Part shown: positions 32,495 through 40,897 of the stretch, piece after piece | How positions within the stretch are numbered: position 1 is the stretch's first letter | Layout of the letters: each line of letters starts with the position of its first letter | Assembly (NCBI GenBank): GCA_029213005.1 | Contig: JARGPI010000026.1 | Location: 39,123 to 103,122 of the forward strand | Direction of reading: 5' to 3' | Origin: Verrucomicrobiales bacterium | Lineage (GTDB): Bacteria > Verrucomicrobiota > Verrucomicrobiia > Verrucomicrobiales > DEV007 | DNA length: 64,000 nt | Program-made: the position numbers and the translations under genes | The notes under the pieces: model-generated | Seen by the model: only the letters and a program-made list of their open reading frames with translations | What the model was told of the DNA's origin: nothing | The model's database searches: none

Positions 32495-33808
32495 ATGAAG
32501 CGCACTTTATTCTCGTTAGCTGTCGTCGTAGGCTTTACCTCTGCCTCGGCGGAAGATTGGCCAAACTTTCAAGGTCCAAACCTGAACGGAGTCTCCTCCG
32601 AAACCGGGCTGAAACTCACCGACTGGGGAGACGGACCGGAAGTTCTCTGGAAACGCACCTTTAACGAAGGATTCGGCGGCTCCGCAATTGTCGGAGGCGA
32701 AGTTTTTCTCATCGACCGCGTCCCCGGCGAGACCGACGTGCTTTACTGCCTCGATTTGAAGGACGGCTCTGAAAAATGGAAGTACAGCTTTGATCACGCG
32801 GGAAAACTGGCTCATCCCGGATCCCGCGGAGTCCCACTCGTCACAGACGATGCCGTTTTCTTCATCGGCGGGTTCGGTCACGTGCACCGCATCAACCGGG
32901 AAACTCACAAGCCGGACTGGACCGTCGCAATTCAGGAAAAATATGGCGCAGAGCCTCCAAAATGGGGCTGGGCCCAAAGTCCGGTCCTCTCCGGGAATAC
33001 CATCATCGTTCCCGCAATGAGTGAAGACGTCGGGCTGGTTGGATTCAATAAAGACACCGGTGACGAAATGTGGAGAACCGAGGGCTTCGGTAACTCACAC
33101 TCCAACCCCACCCTCCTCACTCTCCACGGAGTCGAGCAGGCCGTGTTTGTTGCGACCAACGGTAAAGATTCCGGCACCACCATCAGTGTCGCACCCGATA
33201 CCGGCAAAGTGCTCTGGAAAACAGATGCCTATTTTAATAAAATCCCGATCCCCTTCCCTACGAAAGTTACGGAAGACCTCGTCTACCTGACCGGCGGATA
33301 CGATAACGGTTCCTGCATGATCAGTGTCAACGACAAATGGGAAGTGACGAAAAAGTGGGAGATCACTCAGGGAACCCAGATGCACCCGCCTTTTGTGATT
33401 GGCGATCATATCTATTTCCTCGCCAACGAAAACTCCAACCACAAAGGCGAAAAACGCGCCAACGGTGGATTGGCCTGTATGGATTTTAAAGGAAACATCG
33501 TGTGGAATACCGGCAACGACCCGTTCATGGGCCGCGGCAACATGATCTATGCTGACGGTAAACTCCTCATTCAGGACGGTGAAGTCGGTTACCTCCGCGT
33601 CGTGGAACCGTCGCCGGAAGGTTACAAAGAAGTCGCTTTTGCCGATGTCTTCGATACCAAAGAGGAAGTCGACTCACAAATCGCCAAACAGGAAGGCAGA
33701 TCGCAGATCAAAATCCCTGACTTCAAATACTGGTCTCCCATGGCGCTGAGCGATGGTCATCTCGTGATGCGTGGACAGGAACACGTGGTGTGCCTGAAAT
33801 TGAAGTAA
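32495..33808 (+). CDS. Secreted PQQ-like (BamB-type) beta-propeller protein
   Basis: A 437-residue protein with a signal peptide (about 1-19, ending SASA). It begins the mature part with 'EDWPNFQGPNLNGVSSETG', the usual opening of PVC 'PQQ-binding-like' proteins, and repeats the blade motif 'G.....LD..DG...W' (for example 'YCLDLKDGSEKWKY', 'FNKDTGDEMWRTEGF', 'APDTGKVLWKTDAY'). About seven or eight blades are present. No haem motif or dehydrogenase catalytic residues are clear, so it may be a scaffold or periplasmic binding protein. A strong hairpin follows the gene. Confidence 0.85.
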   Translation: MKRTLFSLAVVVGFTSASAEDWPNFQGPNLNGVSSETGLKLTDWGDGPEVLWKRTFNEGFGGSAIVGGEVFLIDRVPGETDVLYCLDLKDGSEKWKYSFDHAGKLAHPGSRGVPLVTDDAVFFIGGFGHVHRINRETHKPDWTVAIQEKYGAEPPKWGWAQSPVLSGNTIIVPAMSEDVGLVGFNKDTGDEMWRTEGFGNSHSNPTLLTLHGVEQAVFVATNGKDSGTTISVAPDTGKVLWKTDAYFNKIPIPFPTKVTEDLVYLTGGYDNGSCMISVNDKWEVTKKWEITQGTQMHPPFVIGDHIYFLANENSNHKGEKRANGGLACMDFKGNIVWNTGNDPFMGRGNMIYADGKLLIQDGEVGYLRVVEPSPEGYKEVAFADVFDTKEEVDSQIAKQEGRSQIKIPDFKYWSPMALSDGHLVMRGQEHVVCLKLK

Positions 33809-33829
33809 TCCCGATTTTACAAAAGAATT

Positions 33830-33859
33830 CAGGCTGACAGGATTTCTCCTGTCAGCCTG
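33830..33859. terminator. Strong hairpin after the propeller gene
   Basis: CAGGCTGACAGG (33830-33841) and CCTGTCAGCCTG (33848-33859) are perfect 12-bp arms around a 6-nt loop, 21 bp after the stop. There is no T-run after it, so it may stabilise the transcript end or need Rho. Confidence 0.65.
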
Positions 33860-33965
33860 CGTTCCAAACTAAGGATATTATGGGGTTGTGTACGGTTGGG
33901 GCTTTTGTTTTCAGCCGACGCTATCGGAACAACGCCTGCTGTACCTTATCCGGGCTACCACCGCT

Positions 33966-34481
33966 TCAATTGCGGTGATGGTAGGAGAAATCAGGTCGTG
34001 AGGTCGCCCTCATAAACAAACTCATCAAGCGGAGGTTCTTAACGACAACGGCGTAAGTCTCCTCCCAGAGTTCAAGAAATTCGGCGGGATGGTCGACCAC
34101 TCCGCAAGCGAGCAGCCTTTTCAAACGCAGGTTGATAATGTGATCATTCTCGATCAGCACAACCAATCGGGATTTGATCTCATCGGCCGGATGAAACGGC
34201 TCGATAGAAAGGTTGTGAATTTCCCGGATCATTTTCACCGATGATAGAATCCGGTTTTCGATTTTTTGCCAGTGAGCCATCGCAAACGTCGGATCCTCAC
34301 TGTCGCGGTATTGATAGTTAACACTGCGGATTGCCAGAAGGAGCCTTTCCAACTCCCCGACCCTTTTGGGTATTACCTCGAACCAATCTTCTTCCTTTTT
34401 AGCGGTGCCGATGGCACCATTCCTGCTGTTTGTTTCGTAGCCCAGTTCCATTCCGTACTGGGGTTGCATTTCATATACCAC
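33966..34481 (-). CDS. Hypothetical helical protein
   Basis: A 171-residue protein predicted to be mostly alpha-helical ('PKRVGELERLLLAIRSV', 'WQKIENRILSSVKMIREIHN'). Several His and Glu residues recall hemerythrin-like or other four-helix proteins, but the spacing does not give a metal motif I trust. In-frame ATGs 12 and 30 bp downstream of the first could also be the start. No family is recognised. Confidence 0.55.
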   Translation of the reverse strand: MVYEMQPQYGMELGYETNSRNGAIGTAKKEEDWFEVIPKRVGELERLLLAIRSVNYQYRDSEDPTFAMAHWQKIENRILSSVKMIREIHNLSIEPFHPADEIKSRLVVLIENDHIINLRLKRLLACGVVDHPAEFLELWEETYAVVVKNLRLMSLFMRATSRPDFSYHHRN

Positions 34482-34602
34482 ATCACTAAATCAAGTTAAC
34501 TCGCTCAATTTAAGCAGGTTATTTAAACTTGGTGACACTGGTGTAACATCAGAATGTACGGGATTCAGCCAAATCTGTACGTTTTCCAGTCAATTCGTCG
34601 TG

Positions 34603-34646
34603 CAAATAAAAAAAGCGCCACCTATCCGTAACCGGACAGATGGCGC
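34603..34646 (-). terminator. Rho-independent terminator of the Gfo/Idh gene
   Basis: On the minus strand, GCGCCA and TGGCGC arms with inner TCCG/CGGA pairing close a TAAC-type loop, then run directly into a T-rich tail (plus-strand aaataaaaaaa at 34604-34614). It lies 24 bp after the oxidoreductase stop. Confidence 0.88.
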
Positions 34647-34669
34647 GATCGAGCTAAATCGATTGGATT

Positions 34670-36025
34670 CTAGAGAGACCAGCCGTCCCGATAATTGTGG
34701 GAAACCCACTTATCAGCTTCAGCATTTCCGGTCGTCATTTTCTCAGCATCCCAGGTCAATTCGGTGCCCGGTCCGAGAATGGAACCGATAACGCCGAGAA
34801 GCAGGGTCTCAGTGAGAGGTGCCGCCACATCGAAATTGGACTTCGCTTTGGATGGATCGCTTGATTTGATCGCATCGACCCACTCCTTGTAGTGACCGGG
34901 AGAGCGCTCCATAGTCTTCGGAGGAGCCTGGAACTTAGCGGCATTCGCATCGATAATCTGAGGAGCTCCACCATGGCTGCCGTGCATCATCACGTGCTCG
35001 CTTCCATGATAAACACAACCGTTGTCCGGAGTGTTTTTGTCTTCAGGCATGCCGTCTACGCGGGGAATCTTGTATTTCCCGTCATACCAGGTCAGATGCA
35101 CAGGTCCGCGCTCGCCCTTGGCTGCAAAATACATGTGAATGATGCAGGACTGTGGATGAGTGTCTTTTTCAGCACCCGGAGTGTCGCGATCTGCTTTTTC
35201 CACCACCACTTTTTCAGGAACCCCGAGGCCCAGAGCCCAGGTCGGGTGATCGATGATGTGAGCACCCATATCGCCGAGTGCACCCGTTCCGTAGTCGAGG
35301 TAGCCACGCCATTTGAAAGGTGCGATCTGCCCGTTGTAGGGCTTCATCGCTGCGGGCCCGATCCAGAGATCCCAGTCCATGTGTGCGGGAACCGGCTCTG
35401 CGGCTGGTCTTACCAAGTCCTGAGGCCAAACCGGGCGGTTTGTCCGGCAATGAACGGTCTTGATTTCACCCAGTGCTCCGGACTGAACCCACTCGTTGGT
35501 GAGACGGGCTCCTTCGGCTGCGTGACCTGTGTTCCCCATCTGCGTGCAGAGACCGCGCTTATTTGCCTCGGCATGCAGAGCGCGAGCTTCGGAAATGGTC
35601 AGAGTGAGAGGCTTCTCGACATAAACGTGTTTGCCCATCTTAATCGCCGCCATTGCTGCAACAGCGTGAGTGTGGTCCGGAGTGGAAATGCCGACCGCAT
35701 CGATTTTGTCGCCTTCCGCTTCCAGCATTTCGCGCCAATCTTTGTAAAATTTTGCGTCAGGAAATTTCTGCCGGGTTGAAGAGACGCGATTTTCATCAAC
35801 ATCAGCCAGGGCATGAACAATCTGACCGGCAGATGCACAGCCATTGACATTGGCCGCACCGCGACCACCGGCACCGATGAACGCAATATTCAGCTTGTTA
35901 CTCGGCGCATCCTGACCGAGGAGACGGCTCGGGATGATATTGAGCGAAGCTGCTGCAGCGGTTCCTCCGAGGAATCGACGACGTGACACGCCCTGATTTC
36001 CGTTTGATTTATCGTTTAAATTCAT
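34670..36025 (-). CDS. Tat-exported Gfo/Idh/MocA-family oxidoreductase
   Basis: A 451-residue protein started at the ATG at 36025, where AGGTAGG lies upstream; the frame runs further up but without conserved sequence. The N-terminus carries a twin-arginine signal ('VSRRRFLGGTAAAAS'). The NAD(P)-binding site is 'NIAFIGAGGRGAANVNG', with the family's catalytic 'KHVYVEKPLTLTISEA' at about 125. The C-terminal alpha-beta domain has 'GDMGAHIIDHPTWAL'. Exported Gfo/Idh proteins are frequent in PVC bacteria and some are glycoside-modifying, but this substrate cannot be read. The cofactor would have to be bound before Tat export. Confidence 0.9.
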   Translation of the reverse strand: MNLNDKSNGNQGVSRRRFLGGTAAAASLNIIPSRLLGQDAPSNKLNIAFIGAGGRGAANVNGCASAGQIVHALADVDENRVSSTRQKFPDAKFYKDWREMLEAEGDKIDAVGISTPDHTHAVAAMAAIKMGKHVYVEKPLTLTISEARALHAEANKRGLCTQMGNTGHAAEGARLTNEWVQSGALGEIKTVHCRTNRPVWPQDLVRPAAEPVPAHMDWDLWIGPAAMKPYNGQIAPFKWRGYLDYGTGALGDMGAHIIDHPTWALGLGVPEKVVVEKADRDTPGAEKDTHPQSCIIHMYFAAKGERGPVHLTWYDGKYKIPRVDGMPEDKNTPDNGCVYHGSEHVMMHGSHGGAPQIIDANAAKFQAPPKTMERSPGHYKEWVDAIKSSDPSKAKSNFDVAAPLTETLLLGVIGSILGPGTELTWDAEKMTTGNAEADKWVSHNYRDGWSL

Positions 36026-36176
36026 AGCAAACCTACCTAGGATGCGAAGCGAGAACGAACAAGGAAAATTAACTAGCCAATACACGGTGAAAAATCTCTT
36101 ACATTTCCTTCCTTGCAATGCCGTCACACTTGACCTAAAGTCCGCCCTTTCCAAAAAACTTTAAAATCTTTTCATC

Positions 36177-36332
36177 ATGTCACAGCACCCGACCTTAAAG
36201 AAGTCCAGCTCAGTAGGAGCCAAGAGAAATGTGCTCAAGCGTTTCGAGCGGGTAAAGCTCATCCAGTCTCGCGGAGAGTGGAATAAAGGGCAGAGCGCCG
36301 TAGGCCTCCCCAAGACCAAGCCTGACGCTTAA
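36177..36332 (+). CDS. Small basic protein of the Verrucomicrobia/Chlamydiae family (TIGR04137-like)
   Basis: A 51-residue, strongly basic protein: starts MSQHPTLKKSSSVGAKRN, continues 'VLKRFERVKLIQSRGEW' and ends 'GLPKTKPDA'. This matches the small basic protein I know to be conserved in Verrucomicrobia and Chlamydiae; it is thought to associate with RNA or ribosomes, but no activity is established. Its TAA overlaps the ATG of the pseudouridine synthase (TAATG), which couples the two and supports an RNA-related role. It is good lineage evidence. Confidence 0.88.
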   Translation: MSQHPTLKKSSSVGAKRNVLKRFERVKLIQSRGEWNKGQSAVGLPKTKPDA

Positions 36333-37060
36333 TGAGCGAGACGCCATCTGAAGGCGTTCGTCTGAATAAGTTCCTCGCTCAATGCGGGCTGGGATCACGC
36401 CGTGGTTGCGAAGCCTTCATTAAGCAGGGGCTTGTGGAGATTAACGGCCGCGTGGAAACCAATCTGGGCGCCAAAGTCGAACCCGGAGACCACGTTCGGT
36501 ACGACGGCAAACTGCTTCGTCAGGAATCGGAGATTACCCTCCTGCTGAATAAGCCGGAAGGATTTCTCTGTACCAAAAACGATCCGCAGAACCGTCGCAC
36601 CATCTACGAAGTGCTTCCGATCAAATTCAGTAAGCTGAATTACATCGGTCGCCTCGATTACAACAGCAGCGGGCTCATTCTCCTGACCAATTCCGGTGAA
36701 CTGAATGAAAAACTGACGCACCCTCGATTCCACGTTGAGAAGGAATATCACGTGCTGCTGAACCGGGCTTTTGATCCCAATCTGACCGATCGCCTCCTCG
36801 AAGGATTCCGGTTGGAGGAAGGCCTCGCCAAAGCTGATCGAGTCGAAATCGTGGGTCGCAAGCGGGTCAATCTCGTCCTGACTCAGGGATTTAACCGTCA
36901 GATCCGGCGGATGTTCAACAAGCTGGATTATAAAGTGAGAAAGCTGGAGCGGTTTCGCATCGGTTCTCTGGTCGACTACGAACTGGAAGTCGGCAAATAC
37001 CGGGTTCTCGACAGCCGCATGCTCAAAGCGGCCTGCACCAATCCGAAGCCGAAAAAATAG
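36332..37060 (+). CDS. S4-domain 23S rRNA pseudouridine synthase (RluB/RsuA family)
   Basis: A 242-residue protein. An S4 RNA-binding domain (about 8-60, 'VRLNKFLAQCGLGSRRGCEA') precedes the catalytic domain with 'GRLDYNSSGLILLTNSGEL'; the Asp is the catalytic nucleophile, and Ser replaces the usual Thr of GRLDxxTxG. 'LTQGFNRQIRRMFNKLDYKV' is the conserved C-terminal motif. It converts uridine to pseudouridine in rRNA in the cytosol. It is translationally coupled to the small basic protein and is followed 18 bp later by a 2H phosphoesterase. Confidence 0.93.
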   Translation: MSETPSEGVRLNKFLAQCGLGSRRGCEAFIKQGLVEINGRVETNLGAKVEPGDHVRYDGKLLRQESEITLLLNKPEGFLCTKNDPQNRRTIYEVLPIKFSKLNYIGRLDYNSSGLILLTNSGELNEKLTHPRFHVEKEYHVLLNRAFDPNLTDRLLEGFRLEEGLAKADRVEIVGRKRVNLVLTQGFNRQIRRMFNKLDYKVRKLERFRIGSLVDYELEVGKYRVLDSRMLKAACTNPKPKK

Positions 37061-37078
37061 CCCGGTCCGTGCGACGCA

Positions 37079-37627
37079 ATGGACGCGGAAACCAAAGGCT
37101 ATTCAATCGAACTCCCGCTCGCTACGGAGTCTAAAGAGCGACTTTTCGAAAAACTCTGCGAAGTGGAAGGTCGCTGGCAGGAGGGCCCGTTCAAACCCCA
37201 CCTCAGTTTTGCGGTGATTCGTGAACCCACCGATAAAGTGGATGCCCTGCGTCGGATCGTCCGGGATTTTGCCGCTTCGCGTGGCCCCTTCACGATCCGT
37301 CTCTCTTCCATGGGGATCTTTCCCGGGAAACGCCCCGTTTTCACCCTAATGCCAGCCTGGAATGATGAGCTTCTCGCCGGTCATCACGTAATCGCCGACC
37401 AGCTGGCTGCGGAGGGCATCCCTCCGATCCCCTACTACGAAAAGCACCAGTGGTCGCCCCACGTCACCATCATGATGGGCCGCCCGAGACGTGAAGTTTC
37501 CGCCGCCATGGAGGGCCTGTCCCGCATTTGGTGGCCGGGAGAATACGAGCTGGATATGATCGAACTGGTGGAATTTTATCCCGCCGTGAAATTGGAGCAA
37601 ATCCCACTTTCCCGCTCCTCCCGCTGA
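37079..37627 (+). CDS. 2H phosphoesterase superfamily protein (2'-5' RNA ligase-like)
   Basis: A 182-residue protein with the two H-x-[ST] motifs that define the 2H superfamily: 'KPHLSFAV' near 40 and 'SPHVTIMM' near 126, about 86 residues apart as usual. Members cleave or form 2',5'- or cyclic phosphodiesters in RNA or nucleotides. It lies 18 bp after the pseudouridine synthase, probably in the same operon, which fits RNA metabolism. Its last 52 bp overlap the convergent DUF2236 gene. Confidence 0.8.
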   Translation: MDAETKGYSIELPLATESKERLFEKLCEVEGRWQEGPFKPHLSFAVIREPTDKVDALRRIVRDFAASRGPFTIRLSSMGIFPGKRPVFTLMPAWNDELLAGHHVIADQLAAEGIPPIPYYEKHQWSPHVTIMMGRPRREVSAAMEGLSRIWWPGEYELDMIELVEFYPAVKLEQIPLSRSSR

Positions 37628-38421
37628 ATCGCCTCGGGGAAGCAGCGCACCTTTTTCGGGAGTCGGCTGAAGGTGAGTCGCGATGTCTTTCGCAGCGCCC
37701 ACATGGAACCTCTGGTGAAAGCGGTGGAGCGAAATCCGAGTCTTTCCCGAACTCCGGCGGGCAGCGTTTCGATCGACAGAAACCGGATCCGGTCACCCAG
37801 CATCTTCGCTCCGCGACTGTCTTTCGGCGAAACGATCGCCATCGCCAGCTGACGGCACAGGGGATGACTCCCCAATAGGTCGCCGCGAAGCATCGTCTCA
37901 TAATATTCCCCGAAAGCCTTCATGTCAGCAGGCCCGTAACCTTCGTCGAGCCCGAAATAGGTTCCGAATTCCCTCATTTCCCGGTAAAAGCACTCTTTCC
38001 GTTCCGCCGGAAGCGATCCGTAGACCATTTCATAGCCCTGAAGCGCGGCCATGATCAAAGTCGCCAGCACCCAGAGAAGCAGATCCGGCTCCAGAGCGGT
38101 ATATTTTGGGGCCCCCTCCATGCCTGATGAAACCTCGCCTTTGACTCCCCGATGAAGATGCCGCAGCTTCTCGCGAATCGCCTCCGCCTCCTCGATCGTT
38201 CCGAATGCGATCCGGTTAGTCGCCGCCAGCGTCCGGTTGAGCCGCCCCAGGGTGTCGTACTCAAAATTACTGTGATCCGCCACCCCCTGAGCGATGCGGG
38301 GATGGGCAATTTGCAGGATCGCTGCCGCCGGACCGAAAAACAGCCCACATTTCTGATGGTTAACCCGCCACATCTCGGAGTCGAGAGGAAACGCAAAACG
38401 ATTTGAGGTAGCGACAGACAC
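37576..38421 (-). CDS. DUF2236 protein (MpaB/latex-clearing-like oxygenase family)
   Basis: A 281-residue protein with the DUF2236 pattern: 'FFGPAAAILQIAHPRIAQGV' then 'ADHS' near the N-terminus, 'RHLHRGVKGEVSSG' in the middle and 'LLWVLATLIMAALQGYEMVY' after. Family members include haem-dependent rubber oxygenase Lcp and MpaB. The conserved His residues that bind haem in Lcp appear to be present, but I cannot align them without a model. Oxidative function is inferred. The 52-bp convergent overlap with the phosphoesterase is in coding sequence of both. Confidence 0.8.
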   Translation of the reverse strand: MSVATSNRFAFPLDSEMWRVNHQKCGLFFGPAAAILQIAHPRIAQGVADHSNFEYDTLGRLNRTLAATNRIAFGTIEEAEAIREKLRHLHRGVKGEVSSGMEGAPKYTALEPDLLLWVLATLIMAALQGYEMVYGSLPAERKECFYREMREFGTYFGLDEGYGPADMKAFGEYYETMLRGDLLGSHPLCRQLAMAIVSPKDSRGAKMLGDRIRFLSIETLPAGVRERLGFRSTAFTRGSMWALRKTSRLTFSRLPKKVRCFPEAIQREERESGICSNFTAG

Positions 38422-38509
38422 AGGGAAACTCTGCCCTTCATGACCGCAGGCGCAAGCTCCAAACTCCAGACCTTGCCATCGCGCCGCCGAGAGTCCATCG
38501 TGTGCCGAT

Positions 38510-40660
38510 ATGCCGGATTTTCAGCTTAAATCTCCATTTTCCCCGGAGGGGGATCAAGGCCAGGCGATTGCCAAATTGACCAAATCGGTTCTCGCAGGGA
38601 ATCGGCATCAGACCCTGCTCGGAGTGACCGGTTCGGGAAAGACCTTCACCATCGCCAACGTGATCGCCAATGTCGGCCTCCCCACCTTGGTGATGTCGCA
38701 CAACAAAACGCTGGCGGCCCAGCTTTACAGCGAGTTCAAAGCGTTTTTCCCCGATAACGCCGTCGAGTACTTTGTTTCGTACTTCGATTATTATCAGCCC
38801 GAGGCCTACATTCCGCGAACCGATACCTACATCGAAAAAGACTCCTCGATTAATGAGGAAATCGAACGCCACCGCCTCTCCGCGATGAGCTCTCTTCTCA
38901 CCCGCGACGATGTCATTGTGGTGGCCAGTGTCTCCTGCATCTACGGTTTGGGTTCGCCGGATGATTACGAGGGCATGATGATTCCCGTGTCAGTTGGGCT
39001 GGAAAAAGACCGCGACGAATTTCTCCGCGAACTGGTCGGAATCCTCTACGAGAGAAATGACATCGCTTTCTCGCGCGGAAACTTCCGGGTGCGGGGAGAT
39101 GTGGTCGAAATCTACCCTGCCTACCTCGATAACGAAGCGATCCGAATCGAGTTTTTCGGCGATGAAATTGAGCGGGTTTCCACGATCGATCCTCTCACCG
39201 GAAATGTCCGCCTGCAGCTCGACCGCTTCACCTTTTACCCCGCCAAACAGTTCGTCACCCCCGCCGACAAAATGGCGAAAGCAATGAAACTGATCCGCGC
39301 CGAGATGAAAGAGCAGGTCGCCAAATTTGAGCGCGAGGAGAAATACCTCGAAGCGCAGCGGATCAAACAGCGCACCGAATACGATCTCGAGATGATGAAA
39401 GAAATGGGATTTTGTCAGGGTATCGAGAACTATTCCCGGCACCTCACACAGCGCCCCGTCGGCTCAAAGCCAGGCACCCTGCTCGACTTTTTCCCCGAGA
39501 AACACCTCGTGGTGATGGACGAATCCCACGCCACTGTCCCTCAGGTCGGCGGCATGTACGAAGGCGATCACTCCCGGAAAACAACCCTGGTGGACTTCGG
39601 CTTCCGACTCCCCAGCGCGCTTGATAACCGACCGCTGAAATTCCCCGAGTTTATGGCCGATACCGATCAACGGATCTATGTCAGTGCCACACCCGCCGCT
39701 TTTGAAATCAAAAATTCCGTCGTCGGGGTGACCGATTACATCCCCCATGTGAAAAAGAAAATCGGCGACCCCGAGCTCGTTCCCGAGCGACTTCCCAGGA
39801 TTTCAGGCTCCGAACACCCCGTCGAGAAATTTGATCCCGGCAAAAAAGGCACCGACCTGATCGTCGAGCAAATCATTCGCCCGACCGGCCTCCTCGACCC
39901 CGTGATCACGATGAAACCGCTCAAAGGCCAGATCGATGAAACCATCGAGTTGTGCCGCCAGCGGGTCGAAATTAACGAACGCGTCCTCGTCACGACTCTG
40001 ACAAAGCGAACCGCCGAAGATCTCACCGATTATCTGAGAAACACCGGACTCAAAGTGCGCTACATCCACGCCGACGTCGACGCCATCGAGCGAGTCGAAA
40101 TCCTCCGGGGCCTCCGGGCTGCCGAGTTCGATATCCTCGTGGGAATCAACCTGCTCCGGGAAGGCCTCGATTTGCCCGAAGTCAGCCTCGTTTGTATTCT
40201 CGATGCCGATAAAGAAGGCTATCTACGCAGCGAAACCAGTCTCATTCAGACCGCCGGCCGCGCCGCGAGGCACGTTAATGGAGAAGTGGTTTTATTTTGC
40301 GACAAGATCACCAAGTCCATCGATGCCCTAATCAAAATCAGTGATTACCGCCGCGCCAAGCAGCAGGAATACAACGAAAAACACGGCATCACCCCCACCA
40401 GCACCAAGCGGGGCGACCAGAACAGCCTGCGCATGTATGTCGCCGGAAAAGAAGTCGAAAGCGCCATGGTTGGAGAAGGCGATCTCGACGATCTCGCCGT
40501 GCTGAAAGAGCTCGAAGAGGAGATGCAGGAAGCCGCCGGGAAACTCGAGTTTGAGCGCGCCGCCTTGATTCGCGACCAGATTAACTCCCTCCGGAAGAAA
40601 GTCGGGCAATCCCAGCTCAAATCCCCCTCGAAAAAAGGAAAGAAAAGCACCAAATATTAG
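38510..40660 (+). CDS. uvrB: UvrABC excision nuclease subunit B
   Basis: A 716-residue UvrB, somewhat longer than the usual 670 because of a basic tail. All motifs are present: 'LGVTGSGKTFTIANV' (Walker A), 'YFVSYFDYYQPEAYIP' for the beta-hairpin that clamps damaged DNA, 'VVMDESHATVPQ' (DEAH-like box), and 'GINLLREGLDLPEVSLVCIL' with 'QTAGRAARH' in the second helicase half. The UVR domain for UvrC contact ('LKELEEEMQEAAGKLEFERA') lies near the C-terminus. It acts in nucleotide excision repair with UvrA and UvrC, neither of which is in this window. Confidence 0.98.
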   Translation: MPDFQLKSPFSPEGDQGQAIAKLTKSVLAGNRHQTLLGVTGSGKTFTIANVIANVGLPTLVMSHNKTLAAQLYSEFKAFFPDNAVEYFVSYFDYYQPEAYIPRTDTYIEKDSSINEEIERHRLSAMSSLLTRDDVIVVASVSCIYGLGSPDDYEGMMIPVSVGLEKDRDEFLRELVGILYERNDIAFSRGNFRVRGDVVEIYPAYLDNEAIRIEFFGDEIERVSTIDPLTGNVRLQLDRFTFYPAKQFVTPADKMAKAMKLIRAEMKEQVAKFEREEKYLEAQRIKQRTEYDLEMMKEMGFCQGIENYSRHLTQRPVGSKPGTLLDFFPEKHLVVMDESHATVPQVGGMYEGDHSRKTTLVDFGFRLPSALDNRPLKFPEFMADTDQRIYVSATPAAFEIKNSVVGVTDYIPHVKKKIGDPELVPERLPRISGSEHPVEKFDPGKKGTDLIVEQIIRPTGLLDPVITMKPLKGQIDETIELCRQRVEINERVLVTTLTKRTAEDLTDYLRNTGLKVRYIHADVDAIERVEILRGLRAAEFDILVGINLLREGLDLPEVSLVCILDADKEGYLRSETSLIQTAGRAARHVNGEVVLFCDKITKSIDALIKISDYRRAKQQEYNEKHGITPTSTKRGDQNSLRMYVAGKEVESAMVGEGDLDDLAVLKELEEEMQEAAGKLEFERAALIRDQINSLRKKVGQSQLKSPSKKGKKSTKY

Positions 40661-40719
40661 CAGCAAAGTCCAGTGGAACTGCTTTTCACAAGCCTGAACC
40701 AGTGCCCACATCCTCCGCA

Positions 40720-40738
40720 GACAGTTTAAAAAACTGTC
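40720..40738. terminator. Palindromic hairpin after uvrB
   Basis: GACAGTTT (40720-40727) and AAACTGTC (40731-40738) form a perfect stem with a 3-nt loop, 60 bp after the uvrB stop. There is no T-run, so its role as a terminator is uncertain. Confidence 0.4.
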
Positions 40739-40789
40739 CTACGACTAAATCACCCCTCCCACCAAAAAAAATCACCCCTCACCGAAAAC

Positions 40790-40824
40790 TGTACCCTGTA
40801 CACTCCCGGACTGTACCCTGTACA
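40790..40824. promoter_or_regulatory. Operator-like double motif, site 3
   Basis: TGTACCCTGTACA occurs at 40790-40802 and again, in the same orientation, at 40812-40824, exactly 22 bp apart. At sites 1 and 2 the pair is inverted, but the motif core TGTAC-N3-GTACA is itself symmetric, so a dimeric protein would read both the same. It ends 73 bp before the tex start. Confidence 0.65.
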
Positions 40825-40897
40825 ATCCCGTCACCCCAATTCACAGAAACGCGGCATTGATTAAAAATCAATATGTGCGAAAAATCCCTCCGCACTC

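Noticed and set aside
34555..34581. Two TGTACG half-motifs 21 bp apart upstream of a hypothetical gene
   Set aside because: Neither is a TGTAC-N3-GTACA palindrome and the spacing differs from 22 bp, so it is not counted as a fourth operator.
36210..36398. 62-codon minus-strand ORF
   Set aside because: It is antisense to the small basic protein and the start of the pseudouridine synthase.
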